Source: Tenrec ecaudatus (taxonomy: Eukaryota; Chordata; Mammalia; Afrosoricida; Tenrecidae). From it: DNA of 64,000 bases. The notes under the pieces were generated by a model. The model did no database searches and had not been told where the DNA came from. It saw only the letters and a list, made by a program, of their open reading frames with translations. The stretch is from assembly GCF_050624435.1 (NCBI RefSeq), contig NC_134539.1, positions 144,804,025-144,868,024 of the forward strand, given 5' to 3'. Positions within the stretch are counted from its first letter, which is position 1. Each line of letters opens with the position of its first letter. Below are positions 1 through 10,856 of the stretch, in pieces. Position numbers and translations under genes: made by a program.

Positions 1-707
1 CCACCCGTGGATTCCGGCCCGCGGAGACTTCCCGTATCAGTAGCACTGAGCTCCAGGGGATGTCCAGGGACTGACTTTTCTGATGAGAATAGCACCCTGG
101 GGGGGGGGGCGGTGGAGTGTGTGTGTCTCGAGCCTCCAGCCTTCCTGTGAGTCGGTCACCTGTGCCCACCAGAGGCTTCCAGAGCCTGGGGCCAGGGCCT
201 CTGCCTCCGGGCAGCGCATGCATCGAGCAGAGGAGAGCTGGGTGCTTGAGCCCTCAGTCTCTCATGAGTACTAAGCGTTAGCACCAGCCCAGGGCTTGAT
301 GCTTCGGTACCTGGTCCCACACACGCCCCAGCCAGGAGGCCCCAGGAAGAAGCTGTGGCCGGTCAGCCTGGGGAAAAGGGCCACGGGCCAGCTCAATCCT
401 TATGGAGGGCCTGGGGACCAGGCCTGCCCAGGCCGGTAACCACTGCCGGGAGCAGACCCACCGACCTGGTCAGATGTGCAGTTTCTTTCTGGGGTCTCAG
501 GTGTGTCTGCCCAGCCCTCGTCGATGGCTAAAAAGCCCCGAGCCTCAGCAAGATAGAAATAACCAGAGACAGGCGCCCTCCTTCCACCGCCCGCCCAGCC
601 AGCGGCACAGCCACATGCAGCCCAGTGTCCCCATGCTGCTCTGAGCCAAGGGAAGCTGCCCTGGTTTCCAGGAGCGGGGGGAGGGGTGGCAGGCATGGGT
701 ACGTTAC
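1..707 (-). other. CACNG1: CACNG1 intron 1, start (partial)
   Basis: Sequence between the exon 1 donor and the window edge. It is moderately GC-rich with a G-run at 101-109. I see no second coding exon and no clear interspersed repeat. The longer open frames here are chance readings. Confidence 0.8.
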
Positions 708-942
708 CCCCGGACAGGGTGAAGGCTCTGCAGCTTTTGTCCTTACTGGCACCCAGGACCAGGCGCTTGGTGCAGATCCGCCAGAGGCCGAAGTGGGCCA
801 CCTCGCAGGTGCCGTTGCCATGCTCCACGTGGGGGCTCAGGACGGCCCAGTGGTCGGTCACCACGGCGACCAGGGCCAGGACGATGCCCACCAGGATGAA
901 GAAGAGAGTCACGCGGACCTTCAGGGTTCGGGTCTGGGACAT
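708..942 (-). CDS. CACNG1: CACNG1 coding exon 1 (calcium channel gamma-1), partial gene
   Basis: This exon encodes the N-terminus of the gamma-1 subunit, which associates with the skeletal-muscle L-type (CaV1.1) channel in T-tubule membrane. The ATG is at 942-940 and begins MSQTRTLKVRV. A hydrophobic first transmembrane segment spans about residues 11-29. The first extracellular loop carries an NGT glycosylation sequon at residues 43-45 and the claudin-family motif GLWRIC at 52-57. The reading is 78 codons plus one base, ending at a GTAACG donor (707-702); phase 1 fits the known first exon of this gene. The loop after the Cys looks one or two residues longer than in human. Downstream exons are outside the window to the left. 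CACNG4 lies about 12 kb upstream in the same orientation, as in other mammals. Identification is by recalled similarity to mammalian CACNG1 and is strong. Confidence 0.95.
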
Positions 943-1145
943 GCTGGGGTCCTGGGGCAGGACGCTGTGGCCGAGGTTCTAGAGGCAGGTGGCAGCCGGG
1001 CAAGGGTGGCAGCGGGTATCAGTTGGAGTGGGAGCTAAGTTTAGTGTGACCGGCTGAGCCAGAGTGGGCCGGTCTTGAGGCTGAGGGACGGGGCCCAGCA
1101 GCTGCCAGCCACGTCAGGGGCCTGAGGGAGCCTGCTATTAATGCC
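943..1145 (-). promoter_or_regulatory. CACNG1: Likely CACNG1 5' UTR and proximal promoter
   Basis: This is the stretch directly upstream of the CACNG1 ATG on the minus strand. It holds a TATA-like ATTAATA (about 1136-1142), a CAGCTG E-box at 1099-1104 of the kind bound by myogenic bHLH factors, and an ACGTCA half-CRE at 1111-1116. CACNG1 is a skeletal-muscle gene, so an E-box is expected. The transcription start cannot be fixed from sequence alone, and the assignment is inference. Confidence 0.4.
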
Positions 1146-1627
1146 CGGCTCCCGTGTGTCCCTTGGATGGCATCCGCTCAGATTTCAGAACATGCTGCCC
1201 ATTCGGGGATCCAGAAATACCGCAGGGTGGTGCCTGGACAGTGACTTGAGACCCCCGTGGGACGGTGCTCAGGATGCCTTCTTCAGGGCAAGGCTGGCCA
1301 CCAGGATGGGCAGATAGGACCTTGTCTAGGACCGCCAGGCCCTGCCCACCCAGGACTCAGAACACTGAAGTACTCCCACACCCTGGGGTTCCCCAAACCT
1401 CAGGGCGACTGTAGGGGCTTCCTGACCTCACCAACATGGTCTCTGGAGCGATAAGGCCGTCCCTTCTCGGTTCTCCCTCTGCAGCAGGGTGCTCATCCCG
1501 CTCGCTCAGAATGCCCCAGCACCCCCAGACAGCGGCAGCCCCACAGTGCAGACCTGGGCATGCCCAGCCGGTTTCGTTTTACCAGCTATTGGTGGCAAGA
1601 GACAGTTTTTCTAGGTTGCTTTCTATC

Positions 1628-2190
1628 TTTTTTTTATGGCTCTTATCGGTTTATTGCATGAAGTTACACTAGTCTAAGTTAAAAGTGGACCCCAAATGGT
1701 TACGTCATACAAGCAGTGAGGTTTTAAACTTGTGACAGGGGACCGAGGGAATTTTACTACTAATCTCAAGGAAATCCTCACTTCCGTGAGCCTCAAGCAC
1801 TTCAAATCCACGAACCTTCAGCTGGGCGTCCTTAGCCCGTCCAGTTTCTACAAGGAACTGGCTTATGTTCTTGCGCTGGTCACCCTGGAGCTGACTCACT
1901 GCTCCATAGTCTGGATGCTCAATCTCAGTACCATTGCGGGCAAGTTTCTTCTTAAATGCCTTCCCTAGTTTCCTTTTGTCGCAATCATCAGCAGTCCCTT
2001 GGACGGTGGGAAGGGTCTTCCTGCCGTTGTGCTGTTGAATTCTTAGATGGATATAATCCTCGGTCCCCGTGAGAAGCAGGTCATCACTCTTACCTGCATC
2101 AGCAAAGGGGTTGAAAGAGTAGAAGTTCTGGATAGCAGACATAGGATACAATTCCTTTTCTTCGGTGGAAACGGCCTGCAGAAGGCGGCT
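1628..2190 (-). pseudogene. EIF1 processed pseudogene (retrocopy)
   Basis: This is an intronless copy of EIF1 (SUI1), the initiation factor that monitors start-codon selection on the 40S subunit. The homologous frame starts at the ATG at 2142-2140 (MSAIQNFYSFNPFADAGK) and runs colinearly through the FLVETGRAKDAQLK region. The C-terminal end resembles EIF1 rather than EIF1B. The match continues into the parental 5' UTR (to about 2190) and through the 3' UTR to an AATAAA (1650-1655) and an A-tail (T-run 1628-1635), the signature of LINE-mediated retroposition. No frameshift is seen, but many residues differ at conserved sites, and the parental TAA after the final Gly-Phe reads GAA, so the frame extends about 32 codons into former 3' UTR. 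It has no evident promoter and is probably not functional. Confidence 0.9.
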
Positions 2191-3243
2191 GGAGAAGACA
2201 GGCAGGGGGGACGGAGCGTCGGGAAACGAGGGGGCTCAAGGGAGAGGCTGCTGAGTCCCTTCTGAAAACTCAGCCACTGAATGCCGCATGGAGCGCAGCC
2301 CTCTCCTGGCACCCATGGGTCACCAGGGGTCGGGTGGACTCCAGGGCAGATGGCTGCATCGACGGAGCATTTTTGTCTGGGCGGATCAAATGTTTTGGAT
2401 ATTGAGTAAGGAGGACAGTTGGGAGAAAATGAAAGAAGGAGGGCAAACATTCCTTTAAAAACAACAACGAGAGGAAAGCGCTATCCTCCTGAGACCTAGC
2501 ACAGCTTACAGGTGGCCTTCAAGGTGGGGAGCACCCTCCGCTCACAGGGAGCACTCTGTATTTGGCTTGTCAAACCGAACTTGTTTGCATTTATCCCAAG
2601 AAGGACCGGACCTCCGATAGCAGGAAAACACCGCCACTACCATCACCAGCCCTGCCCCAGAGCAGATGGGTGTGAACCAGGGTGAGCATGTCCCGCTGGG
2701 AGCCGGACAAGTGCGCTAACACTCTGTTGATCTGACTTCAGGCTCTGGCTGGCTTAAGTGAGGGATGGCCTTGGTAAGTAGTCAGAACGGCTATAAAAAA
2801 GCTGGGCGCCGCTCCAGCCCACCCAAACCTCCCTCTTGTTGCCGCTGCTCAGCTCAGAGAGCGGTGAACTGGCAGTGTCCTTCTGCCAAGGGGGTCCCAG
2901 GGCTGCAGGTCACCTGTGTCCGCCTCCAACTTTTCAGAGCCCCTTAGGGAGGTGGGCGGGATCTGCAGAGCAGCCCGGCAGCCAATGGGTGGTTTTGTCA
3001 AGTGCAGGGTACTACATTACTTGCTCTGACTTCTGACGGGCATGTGCGGTGGGAATTTGGGTGGCTCTGCTCCCCATCCCCTAGATGCTGCTGTTCACTA
3101 GCACCCTGGGACTGTCTCCGTTCAGCTCCGCTCCCCTCCCCGGAGCTAGTCCATGGTCCCCTGTAGCACTTAGTTGTTCTAGTTCACGGTTACACTGCTA
3201 TGGCTGCCATTGACATCCAATGACTGTGACTGATGCTCCGTGT

Positions 3244-3288
3244 GTGCATGCTTGCGTGTGTGTGCATGTGCGTGCATGTGTGGGGGGG
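3244..3288. repeat. Interrupted (TG)n tract
   Basis: Imperfect TGTG/TGCATG alternation, too degenerate to be a pure microsatellite. Confidence 0.6.
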
Positions 3289-4121
3289 TGAGAATAGTTA
3301 CACAGGGATTTCAAGGCAGTGACCTTTCAGACTCAGAGCTCCTGGCTTGGATCCTGAGTCCCCACTGGGTGAGGGGTTGAACCCCCAACCTTACAGTTGG
3401 GAGACTAGTGTTTAACCTCTTGCCCTGCTCAGAGACTCTGTGAGGCAGGCACCTCTCCCCAGCACCGTTCACCCAGGACTCCCCATGACCTCCGGCCAGA
3501 GTCAGCGCTGACCCTCCCCACTGCAGAGACCCCCTACCCTTCCTGGGTGGGGCTGGGCTCCCTGGGGCAGGCCTATCTGGTGCAGTGAAGAACTATGGGG
3601 ACACAGGGCTAGCGCCCAAGGGGCTGGCAGTGCTTCCTCCGTGTCCACCTGTGCAGAGCCCCTAGGGAACCTGAGACCCCTCGGGCTAGCAGGATGGGGA
3701 GGGGGACAGGCATTTCTTAATCCCAAGGCGTTCGCTTTTATTTTAATGCGAATGGGAAGTGTCAACACCAGCTCTGCTGAGGCCCAAGGAGCCCGGTGAC
3801 CCAAGCGTGGCACTTGGCTGGGACTTGGTTACTACCCCACAGGCCAGTGGCTCCTCGGGAGAAAGGGCTGGTGATCTGGCCTCATAAAGGGCACAGCCTA
3901 GGAGACCCTCGGGCAGTCCTGCTCTATGACCGGGGTGGGACGTCACAGCCTCTCCCCGCAGGGCAGGCCCACACAGAGCGGGTCCTTGAAAGCGGAAGGA
4001 GAACTGAAGGCTGGTGCAGGCGGTGCTCATGGTCACATAGCTTCCCATGCAGAGCCACTCTCCGGCCAACAGAACGAAACCACTCAGAAGTGAGCCGGTT
4101 TCCTTCCCCCCAAAGTACTAT

Positions 4122-4300
4122 AAATTATTAAGGGATCATGAGGGCGCGAGGGTGAGGGAGCGGGGAAAATGGGGTGATACCAAGGGTTCAAGTAGAAAAT
4201 GTTTTGAAAATGATGGAGTAAACATGTACGAATGCGCTTGACACAATGGATCGATGGATGGATTATAAGAGCCCCCAATAAAGTGATGCTTTAAAAAAGT
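4122..4300 (+). repeat. Dispersed retroelement 3' end, copy A
   Basis: This stretch matches 8247-8440 over much of its length: shared blocks are GAAAATGATG, a GACACAATGGA core, and an ending of GAGCCCCCAATAAA then A-rich. The AATAAA plus A-tail marks the 3' end of a retroposed family. A third copy ends at 47757. The family name is not known to me; a LINE or SINE of the host is likely. Confidence 0.65.
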
Positions 4301-4330
4301 GACAGTCTCAAACTCCATTGGTCCAGTCGT

Positions 4331-4528
4331 TGTCACGGTGTCCCGTCACGGGGATTCTGACTCATAGTGAGCCTGTCGAGCAGAGTGGGACTGTCCCATG
4401 GGGTTTCCAAGTCAGTCCAGAAAGTGGGTCTTTATGGAAGCAGCTTGCCAGATCTGTCTCTCTCAGAGCATCTGATGGGCTTGAACCTCCGCCCTTTAGC
4501 AGCGAGCACTCAACCATTGGACTCCTTT
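4331..4528 (-). mobile_element. AfroSINE, near full length
   Basis: Family description, used for the copies below. The sense sequence begins GGAGCCCTGGTGG with a tRNA-like head (B-box like GGTTCGAACC). It continues through GGGAGAAAGATG and CCTATGGGG and ends in an RTE-like GAGTCGGAATCGACTC tail. This copy is diverged but retains the reversed tail (GATTCTGACTCATAG), body and head (GCTTGAACCTCCG...GGACTCC). Confidence 0.85.
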
Positions 4529-4828
4529 AATGGGGGGCCAGAAGCCTGCTTGGGTTCAAGAAGGGCAGGATGGCATGGCATGGAGACATGACCCTGGCCA
4601 TTTGAGGAAGATACACTCAGTCCTGGTGTCTCTGGTGTGTCCCCGCCCCACCCCACCCCCAACCCCAGCCCCATCCCTGACTCCAGGCAGGGCTGCCCTG
4701 CATCTCCAAAGCCCCTCTCTCATCCCCCCACCTCCCTGGGATACATGAAGCCACTCATTCTGTCTGGATGGGCTCCTGCTCAGGGTCCCCATTCCGTGCT
4801 CCTGGCTGCCCAGGCCTGTGTCATCACC

Positions 4829-5012
4829 AGAGGCACCCTATCCCCAGAGTTGCCCTAACCCCAGAGGTTCCCCATCCCCAGAGGCACCCCATCCCCAGAG
4901 ATGCCCTAACCCCAGAGGTTCCCCATCCCCAGAGGCGCCCCATCCCCAGAGGTGCCCCATCCCCAGAGGCGTCCCATCTCCAGAGGCGCCCCATCCCCAG
5001 AAGTGCCCAGAA
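4829..5012. repeat. 17-bp minisatellite, about 11 copies
   Basis: Tandem units of AGAGGCGCCCCATCCCC with single-base variants (GGTGCCCC, GATGCCCT, GGTTCCCC). Two alternating subtypes in the left half suggest that a two-unit block was duplicated. Open frames rich in Pro/Arg across it are artefacts. Confidence 0.9.
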
Positions 5013-5327
5013 GCACGGGTCTGGAAAGGGAAAGAAGAGGACCTGAGGGCCTTCCAGTCCAGAGGAGGCTAGGGCAGACATGCCCATCCCAGGATGTTTA
5101 AACTTGCAGCGTCCCACTAAACACCAGTGCGGCCTCAGAAGCTCAGCCTGTGCTCGGAGCCGGTGCGGAACGCAGGGATGGGGTGTTGACACCTCACACA
5201 CTTGCTCCTCCAATTTCCCGGGGAAGACTCTTCTCCTCAGAGGGTTAAGTTAGACCAGCCGGACCCTTTCCTATTGCTGCCGTGTCCCCAAGCCCTTCCT
5301 GGGCGTCTCCAGAGCGCCCGATACACT

Positions 5328-5498
5328 GCAGCTCCTGTTTCCCAGGTTCCTGTGCACCAAGCCCCGGCACCACCACACTGAGTCACAGCAGTGCAGCTCC
5401 TGTTTCCCAGGTTCCTGTGCACCAAGCCCCGGCACCACCACACTGAGTCACAGCTGTGCACCAAGCCCCGGCACCACCGCACTGAGTCACAGCAGTGC
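5328..5498. repeat. 65-bp tandem duplication carrying three AP-1 sites
   Basis: Two nearly identical 65-bp units start at 5328 and 5393, followed by a shortened third unit of about 40 bp from 5458. Each unit contains a perfect TGAGTCA (5379-5385, 5444-5450, 5483-5489) flanked by ACAC/CGCAC and CAGC. Confidence 0.9.
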
Positions 5499-7003
5499 GT
5501 TGGCCAGCCTCTTTCAGCCGTGTCCCTTTCCCTGCCCCCGCAGTTGCACTGACCTCCACTCCCCACCTGGACCTTAGCCTGACACCTGATTGCTCACCCT
5601 TCCCTGGGGGCTTCAGGGCCCTTGTCCTCTCTGACCCCAACTCTGAGTGTTCTACCTGCTCCCTGACCCCACGGAGCCCTTCAGGGCCCCAGCCCCTCCA
5701 TCCTCTCCCCATAGATCACCGTCCTGGATGCAAAGCCACCCTACACAGCCTAGACTGGGCAGGTGGTCCTGGCACACCACCGCTCCCAGCACACTCAGTG
5801 CCCAGGCCTCTCTCCCTCCTCCCCTTCCCTCCTGGAAGAGCCCTGCCCTTAGTCTCCATCTCATCTGTCACCTGAGCTGTATGGGGCTCTTGGAGCAAAT
5901 CAAACAGTTGTCAATCAATGCATGGGGCGGGCAGAATGATGCTGTTGCCTTAACCCCAGATGTTTACAGCTTAGTCCCGAACCTGTGACTGTACTTCCTC
6001 CAAAGCAAGAGGGGCTCAGCAGGTGGGGGTACAGTCAGGGTCTTGAGGTGGAGAGAGACCCGGGGCCGTCCTCACTCACCCCGTGAGTCGATTTCAATAC
6101 TCTTGAGTAGTGAGATTTAGGCTGAGGCTGCTTCCTTTGACCCTTCTGGTTTTTGTTTCTTTGATTTTTCAGACTTTTGAAAGTAATGTGTATTACTTTT
6201 TTAACTGGGGAAGGGGGCGAGGGGGGAGTATTACTTGTCAAAAGACAAGAAACCTGGACATCATGATTTGAGTGGTGTCCTTTGGGATCCTGCAGGGGTT
6301 AGTGTGTCTTCCAGAATGCTCGTTGGAGGACAGCTGTCAGGACCAGAGTCCTCGCCGAGCCCCAGTCCAATCCACATAGGAGCTGGGTCCAAGACTTCCA
6401 CTCCTGTGTTTGCACAGCTGTTTTGTTGGAAGCTGCAAGTTTAAAAATATCTGTGTCAGGTGGACCTTCCCTGTCTCCCCTCTGCTCAGGGCCCTCCCTG
6501 AGCAGCCTCAGCCAGCTTGCCTCTCTGGGCTGGGTGGTCAAGGGTGCTATATTGGGAACCAGTGTCAGGAGTGAGGTCACATGGCATGCAGATGACCTCC
6601 CCGCTCTGCACCCCAGGCCACCTTGGTGCCAGCTCTGGGGCTCCGCACTGGGGACCCAGAGAAGAACCCCACCGGGCTGCAGCAGAGACCACAGGACACT
6701 GAGTGCTGGTGGCCAGCGTGGAACCAGGATGCCTGCAGGAAAGAACCAAGGGCAGAGGGCAGAGGTGAATGGCCTGCAGTGTAGTGCCCATGGTAGCCTC
6801 CCTCTCCCATCGCAGAGTAGCGGGCACCCGTAGCATCTTCTCTACTCTTCCAGACCTGGGCATGGCCAGCACATGCGCATGGCCAGCACCCTTGTGCACT
6901 TGCTGGAACATCAGTGGCCAAGTAGGAGGCACTGAAGGGTACTCTCTTGTTGAAAGAGGAATTCAATCTCCTGGCACCCTTGATGGGGAGTGGGTTTACT
7001 ATG

Positions 7004-7004
7004 C

Positions 7005-7047
<43 letters not shown>
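7004..7047. repeat. (TG)n microsatellite
   Basis: Uninterrupted TG dinucleotides, about 21 units. Confidence 0.95.
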
Positions 7048-7048
<1 letters not shown>

Positions 7049-7291
7049 GTGAAAGAGGCAGCAGGAGAGTGCAGGAGTGGGGATCAGATTCCAGGCACCC
7101 CTGGCTCCCGTTGTCCACTGTCAGCCAGACTGCTGCTGCCGGCTGTGGGTGGATGCGGACGCCTAGACTCAGTGAGCTTCCCTGCCAGATTGGGTCAGGT
7201 TTCTGGGGCTGTTCTCCGGCCCCCTGTCTGGTTTGATGCCAGCATTCTGCTCCTGAACGCAGCAACCAGGCTTCAAGGAACATCACCTGCT

Positions 7292-7305
7292 GCCCCCCCC
7301 CCCCC
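7292..7305. repeat. Poly-C run
   Basis: Homopolymer of about 14 C, prone to length variation or assembly error. Confidence 0.9.
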
Positions 7306-8246
7306 GCTCCACCCCCTGTCCCACTTCCTTCTCCAGCCCCCAGCTCCGTTTCTGAAAATGCCAGCTCAGAGGTGACGAGGGAAAGGAAACACCGGGAATG
7401 AAAAAGGCGTCTCCCCAGGGCGGCCACGGCTTCAGCAAACACAGCTTGAGGGAACGTGCTGGGTGACCGACCTCCTGCGCTGTGTGGCAGCCCCTCGGGA
7501 GCCTTCTCCACCTCACTGCAAAGCCACCCTGAGAATCGCTGGCCTTTTGGCCTGGGTTGTTTTTGGGTGGCGGTGGGAGGTAGGTGGTCTAGCTGCACCC
7601 TCCCCACCCCCGACTGTACTCACCAGATACCACTAGCAACCCCCACCTCCAGCCCCCGCCCTGCCCCCATGGTGACAGCCAAGGTGGCCCACCCTCAGCT
7701 GAGAAGCACCAGGTTACTGGTATTGCCCTTTGTTGATTGTTGGGAAGAGTCCCCAAGATGTCCCCTCCCCTTTCTTCTTCGCTGCACCCCCGGGGCGCCC
7801 CTCCGCCCTGATGAGAAGGGGCACCCCGATGAGAAGGCCCTGGGTGATGAACCCAGCGATGCCTGTTGCTTCTGCGGGCCATGAGACCAGCCAAGGTGAG
7901 AGCTTGCGGCCGCTCCTCTAGCCGGGGCAGAAGGAAGCCTGGCCCCATTTTACAGAGAAGAGCCCGGGTTCATGTGGGAGCTGAAGGAGGGGCTCAGGCA
8001 TGGGAGGGGGACACAGGCCCAGCCAAAGGAATCACTTTCCCCGGAGCCCTCAAAAAGTACCAGGTGGAGGAGGGTAGAGGGAGGTCCCCAAAGGCACACC
8101 CCTGGGACTGGGAGTGGCCAGCTGTTCCCCTCACTATTTTGCCTTTCCTTCTGGGTGCAATGACACGTCCCATCATCCCTTGCACAATCAAGGTGGCCAT
8201 GTGATTGACTTCTGTCCAGTGTCATTTGGGCAACTCACGATTTCTA

Positions 8247-8445
8247 AGTCATTAAAACCTCTTATAAGATCCACTGACCTTGGAAGGGAGGGGGAAAATG
8301 AGGTGCTCATATCAAAGGCTCAGGTAGAGGGAAAATGCTCTGAAAATGATGATGGCAGCATACGTGCAAATGTGCTCGACACAATGGAGGAATGTGTGGT
8401 TTGTGATGAGACGCAAGAGCCCCAATAAAAGTATTTAATTAAAAA
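8247..8445 (+). repeat. Dispersed retroelement 3' end, copy B
   Basis: Same family as 4122-4300. The core GTGCTCGACACAATGGA and the terminal GAGCCCCAATAAAAG are shared, followed by an A/T-rich tail that runs to about 8468. Confidence 0.65.
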
Positions 8446-8468
8446 AATTTAAAAATAAATAAAAATAA

Positions 8469-8560
8469 CTTTCAAATGGGCCAAAAGGGAGATCAAATAA
8501 TAAGATATTACATTTTAACCATGTCTGCCATAATAAAGTTCACAATGCTCTTAAAAAGAA
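8469..8560 (+). repeat. Dispersed repeat related to 21180-21260 and 60165-60240
   Basis: Shares the motif AAATGGGYCAAAAGGGAG followed by an ATTACATTTTAACC-like block with two other sites in the window. At 60165 the motif precedes an L1-like 3' end, so an L1 3' region is the likeliest origin. Confidence 0.5.
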
Positions 8561-10360
8561 AAATCCACTCCCCTCTCTCCATCTGCCTGTAGGGTGTCAA
8601 TGCTCACAGCAACCTTGAATGCGGCAGAAGAGCTTCATAGCTTGAGAACCGGAATCCCTCGGTGACTGTGTGGACCTTCCAGTTGCCTGGACTTTATATG
8701 AGTGACAAATAAACTCCTCTTATATGAAGCTATCGTCTGTTGTTGAGGCAGTCACAGTCTACTCAGAGTTTATACAAGGACAGGATCGGGGCAGCTGGGT
8801 CAGTGGGGGGCTCAGCAATATTTTAATTGGGACCTGGAACATGCATTTCAATGACAGTTCTTGAAGCTCTAACTTTTGAGTAATGGAGGCAGCGTTGAAC
8901 TAAGCATGTGACCCTATGGCTCCCACCCTGAAGACCATGTCATAAAGTGTGGGCTAAGCCAGTGTCTTGGGGGCTCAGAATCAACCAGATACAAACATTC
9001 TGGCACAAGACACGGACACTGGTCAGTGCTGATTCTGGGATGCCAGAGTGGTTGGCCCACAACCAAGCTGGGGCCAGTGGGTGGGTCCCCAGGCCCTGGT
9101 TGCTCAGCACATCTGGGCACATCAGTTTCACCCATGTGCCCATCTCAGGCAGGTGGGCAGCAGAGCATGCAGCCAGGCAGAGTCTGGAAAGGCTTCTAAT
9201 CATTTCTATGACTGTGAGGCCTTCAACGACTGGTTTTGTGGGAAGGAGATGGCCAGGCCCTTCTTTCGAGGTGCTTTTGAGGGGGGATTTGTCTCCGGCC
9301 TCTGTCCTACACGGAGCACACTGACCAGTGACACCACCCAGGGTCTCCTCACTAGCCCTCAAGCCCGCGTCCGGGTACCTGACACTGACATGCCTTTCTG
9401 CACCTTTCAGTCTGGTTAGTGGGCTTCTTAGAATTGTCGTCAAGTTGCGTGGTGCCTCTGAAGCTATTCTGTTCTGCAGACAGACCTCGGTTATTTCAGC
9501 TGTCTGGGTGCTCACAGCATACTTTGGGGGAAAATTGTCTGCTTTCTGGCTCACCTGTAAAGATACCTGAAAGCCATTCCGCAGGAGTCCAAATGAAACC
9601 AGTCAGCAGAGCTGGGATTGGCTAGTGACCCTGTCAAAACCAGAGAAGGCTCCTCCTAAGAAGCCTCCTTTGACCAGTACAGATCCGACACCCTCCTTCC
9701 CGCTCCCTGACACTTCTCCTAGAGGGCTCTCAGTATGCCCAGCCCCAGGGCACCGCTTACTCTGCATGCTCACCATTACTTGAAGGTATACTGGAGCTTA
9801 AATTCTGAGCCTCGGGGTTTCAGGCTACAGTTTGCAGTTACAGCCCTGAATCCATTTGAGTCTCTATGTGGATTAAGCCCCATCTAATGATTTCTGACCA
9901 TTTGGCCAGCAGTGTGAACAGCCTGCCCACAAGTCCACAGGTAGCGCCTTAGAAAGTGAGTTACTACCACTCCCTCAGGCAGCCCAGTGAGAGAGGACCA
10001 CCCTTAGGGGCTTGCCTGGGATTGCTCCTGGTGGAACTTTGGGGTACTGGGGTCCCACGGTCGTGCGTCATGCCCTCATAGCTTTCATGGGCGAGCTCTG
10101 GATCAGTCTTGTAAGCTCTTCTGTCTAGTGTATTGTAGTGTCCCAATCATGGTCCCACCCCACTTCTGCAGTCCTGCCTGTAACTGTGATGTATTGATCT
10201 GCCTCCAGTCATGCTTTTGTGTTTCCATCGTCTTCCCATGTCCTACTTAAGGGCCTGAGTTTCTGTACCTCCTTGGACGCCATGATGACCTCATGTTGAT
10301 GGTCTCCCTCATCCTCAAAAGAATTCTCTTTCTCCTTGTCCTGTTTCAGACTTGATTAAA

Positions 10361-10540
10361 CCAAAACCAAACTCACTGCCATCGAGGCAATGCTAACTCA
10401 TAGCGAGCCCTTGTGGGGTTTCTGAGACTGTAACTGTTTATGGGAGTAGAAAGCCCAGTCGTTCTCCCATGGATCTTGCTGGTGGTCTCAAACTACTGAC
10501 CATGCGGTCAAGGTGTGGCCACTGCACCACCAGGGCTCCT
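10361..10540 (-). mobile_element. AfroSINE, near full length
   Basis: Reads CCAAAACCAAACTCACTGCC (reversed tail) through to CCACCAGGGCTCCT (reversed head). It ends 21 bp before the SPIN-like element. Confidence 0.9.
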
Positions 10541-10560
10541 TATAGATGCAAGCTATAGAC

Positions 10561-10739
10561 CTGCAGTTCTCAACCTGTGGGTCCCAACCCTTTCACAGGG
10601 GTCGCCGGATTCATAACAGTAGCAAAATTATAGTGATGAAGTAACAATGGAAAAAAATTTATGGTTCAGGGGAGGGGGTCACCACAACATAAGGAACTAT
10701 ATTAAAGGGTGGCGGCATTAGGAAGGTTGAGAGCCACTG
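10561..10739. mobile_element. SPIN-like non-autonomous hAT element, copy 1
   Basis: Terminal inverted repeats are GTTCTCAACCTGTGGG at the left and GGTTGAGAGCCACTG at the right. The interior matches what I recall of SPIN_NA elements: CATAACAGTAGCAAAATTA, then GGGGGTCACCACAACAT, then AAGGGTGGCGGCATTAGG. An imperfect 8-bp target duplication is visible (CTATAGAC before, ATATAGCC after, 6 of 8). There is no coding capacity. Confidence 0.8.
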
Positions 10740-10795
10740 ATATAGCCTATAGTTGAGATATGGGGGTCTCTTTTATCCCCTTCAACAAAGGGTTC

Positions 10796-10810
10796 CCCCC
10801 CCCCCCCCCG
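10796..10810. repeat. Poly-C run
   Basis: About 14 C in a row, just past the inferred CACNG4 cleavage site. Confidence 0.9.
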
Positions 10811-10850
10811 CTCTATAGACACATCAGGAAGAAAACATTTTGAAAATGTT

Positions 10851-10856
10851 TTTATT
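10851..10856 (-). terminator. CACNG4: CACNG4 poly(A) signal AATAAA
   Basis: Reads AATAAA on the minus strand within AATTAAATAAAAACATTT, preceded by a T-rich stretch. Cleavage would fall near 10825-10840. It is the first strong signal downstream of the stop codon. Confidence 0.6.

Larger units (their letters stand above)
943..10829. other. CACNG1-CACNG4 intergenic region
   Basis: About 10 kb separates the 5' end of CACNG1 from the inferred 3' end of CACNG4. It contains an EIF1 retropseudogene, two minisatellites, two AfroSINEs, two copies of a 3'-tail repeat family, a TG microsatellite and a SPIN-like hAT. Between these, including 2500-4100, 5500-7000, 7310-8240 and 8760-10360, I see only non-coding sequence with no conserved open frame or recognised repeat, apart from faint LTR-like traces near 5928-6000 and 8640-8760. 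Confidence 0.7.

Noticed and set aside
7866..8204. 112-codon plus-strand frame between the genes
   Set aside because: No family resemblance, no splice or promoter context and low-complexity composition.
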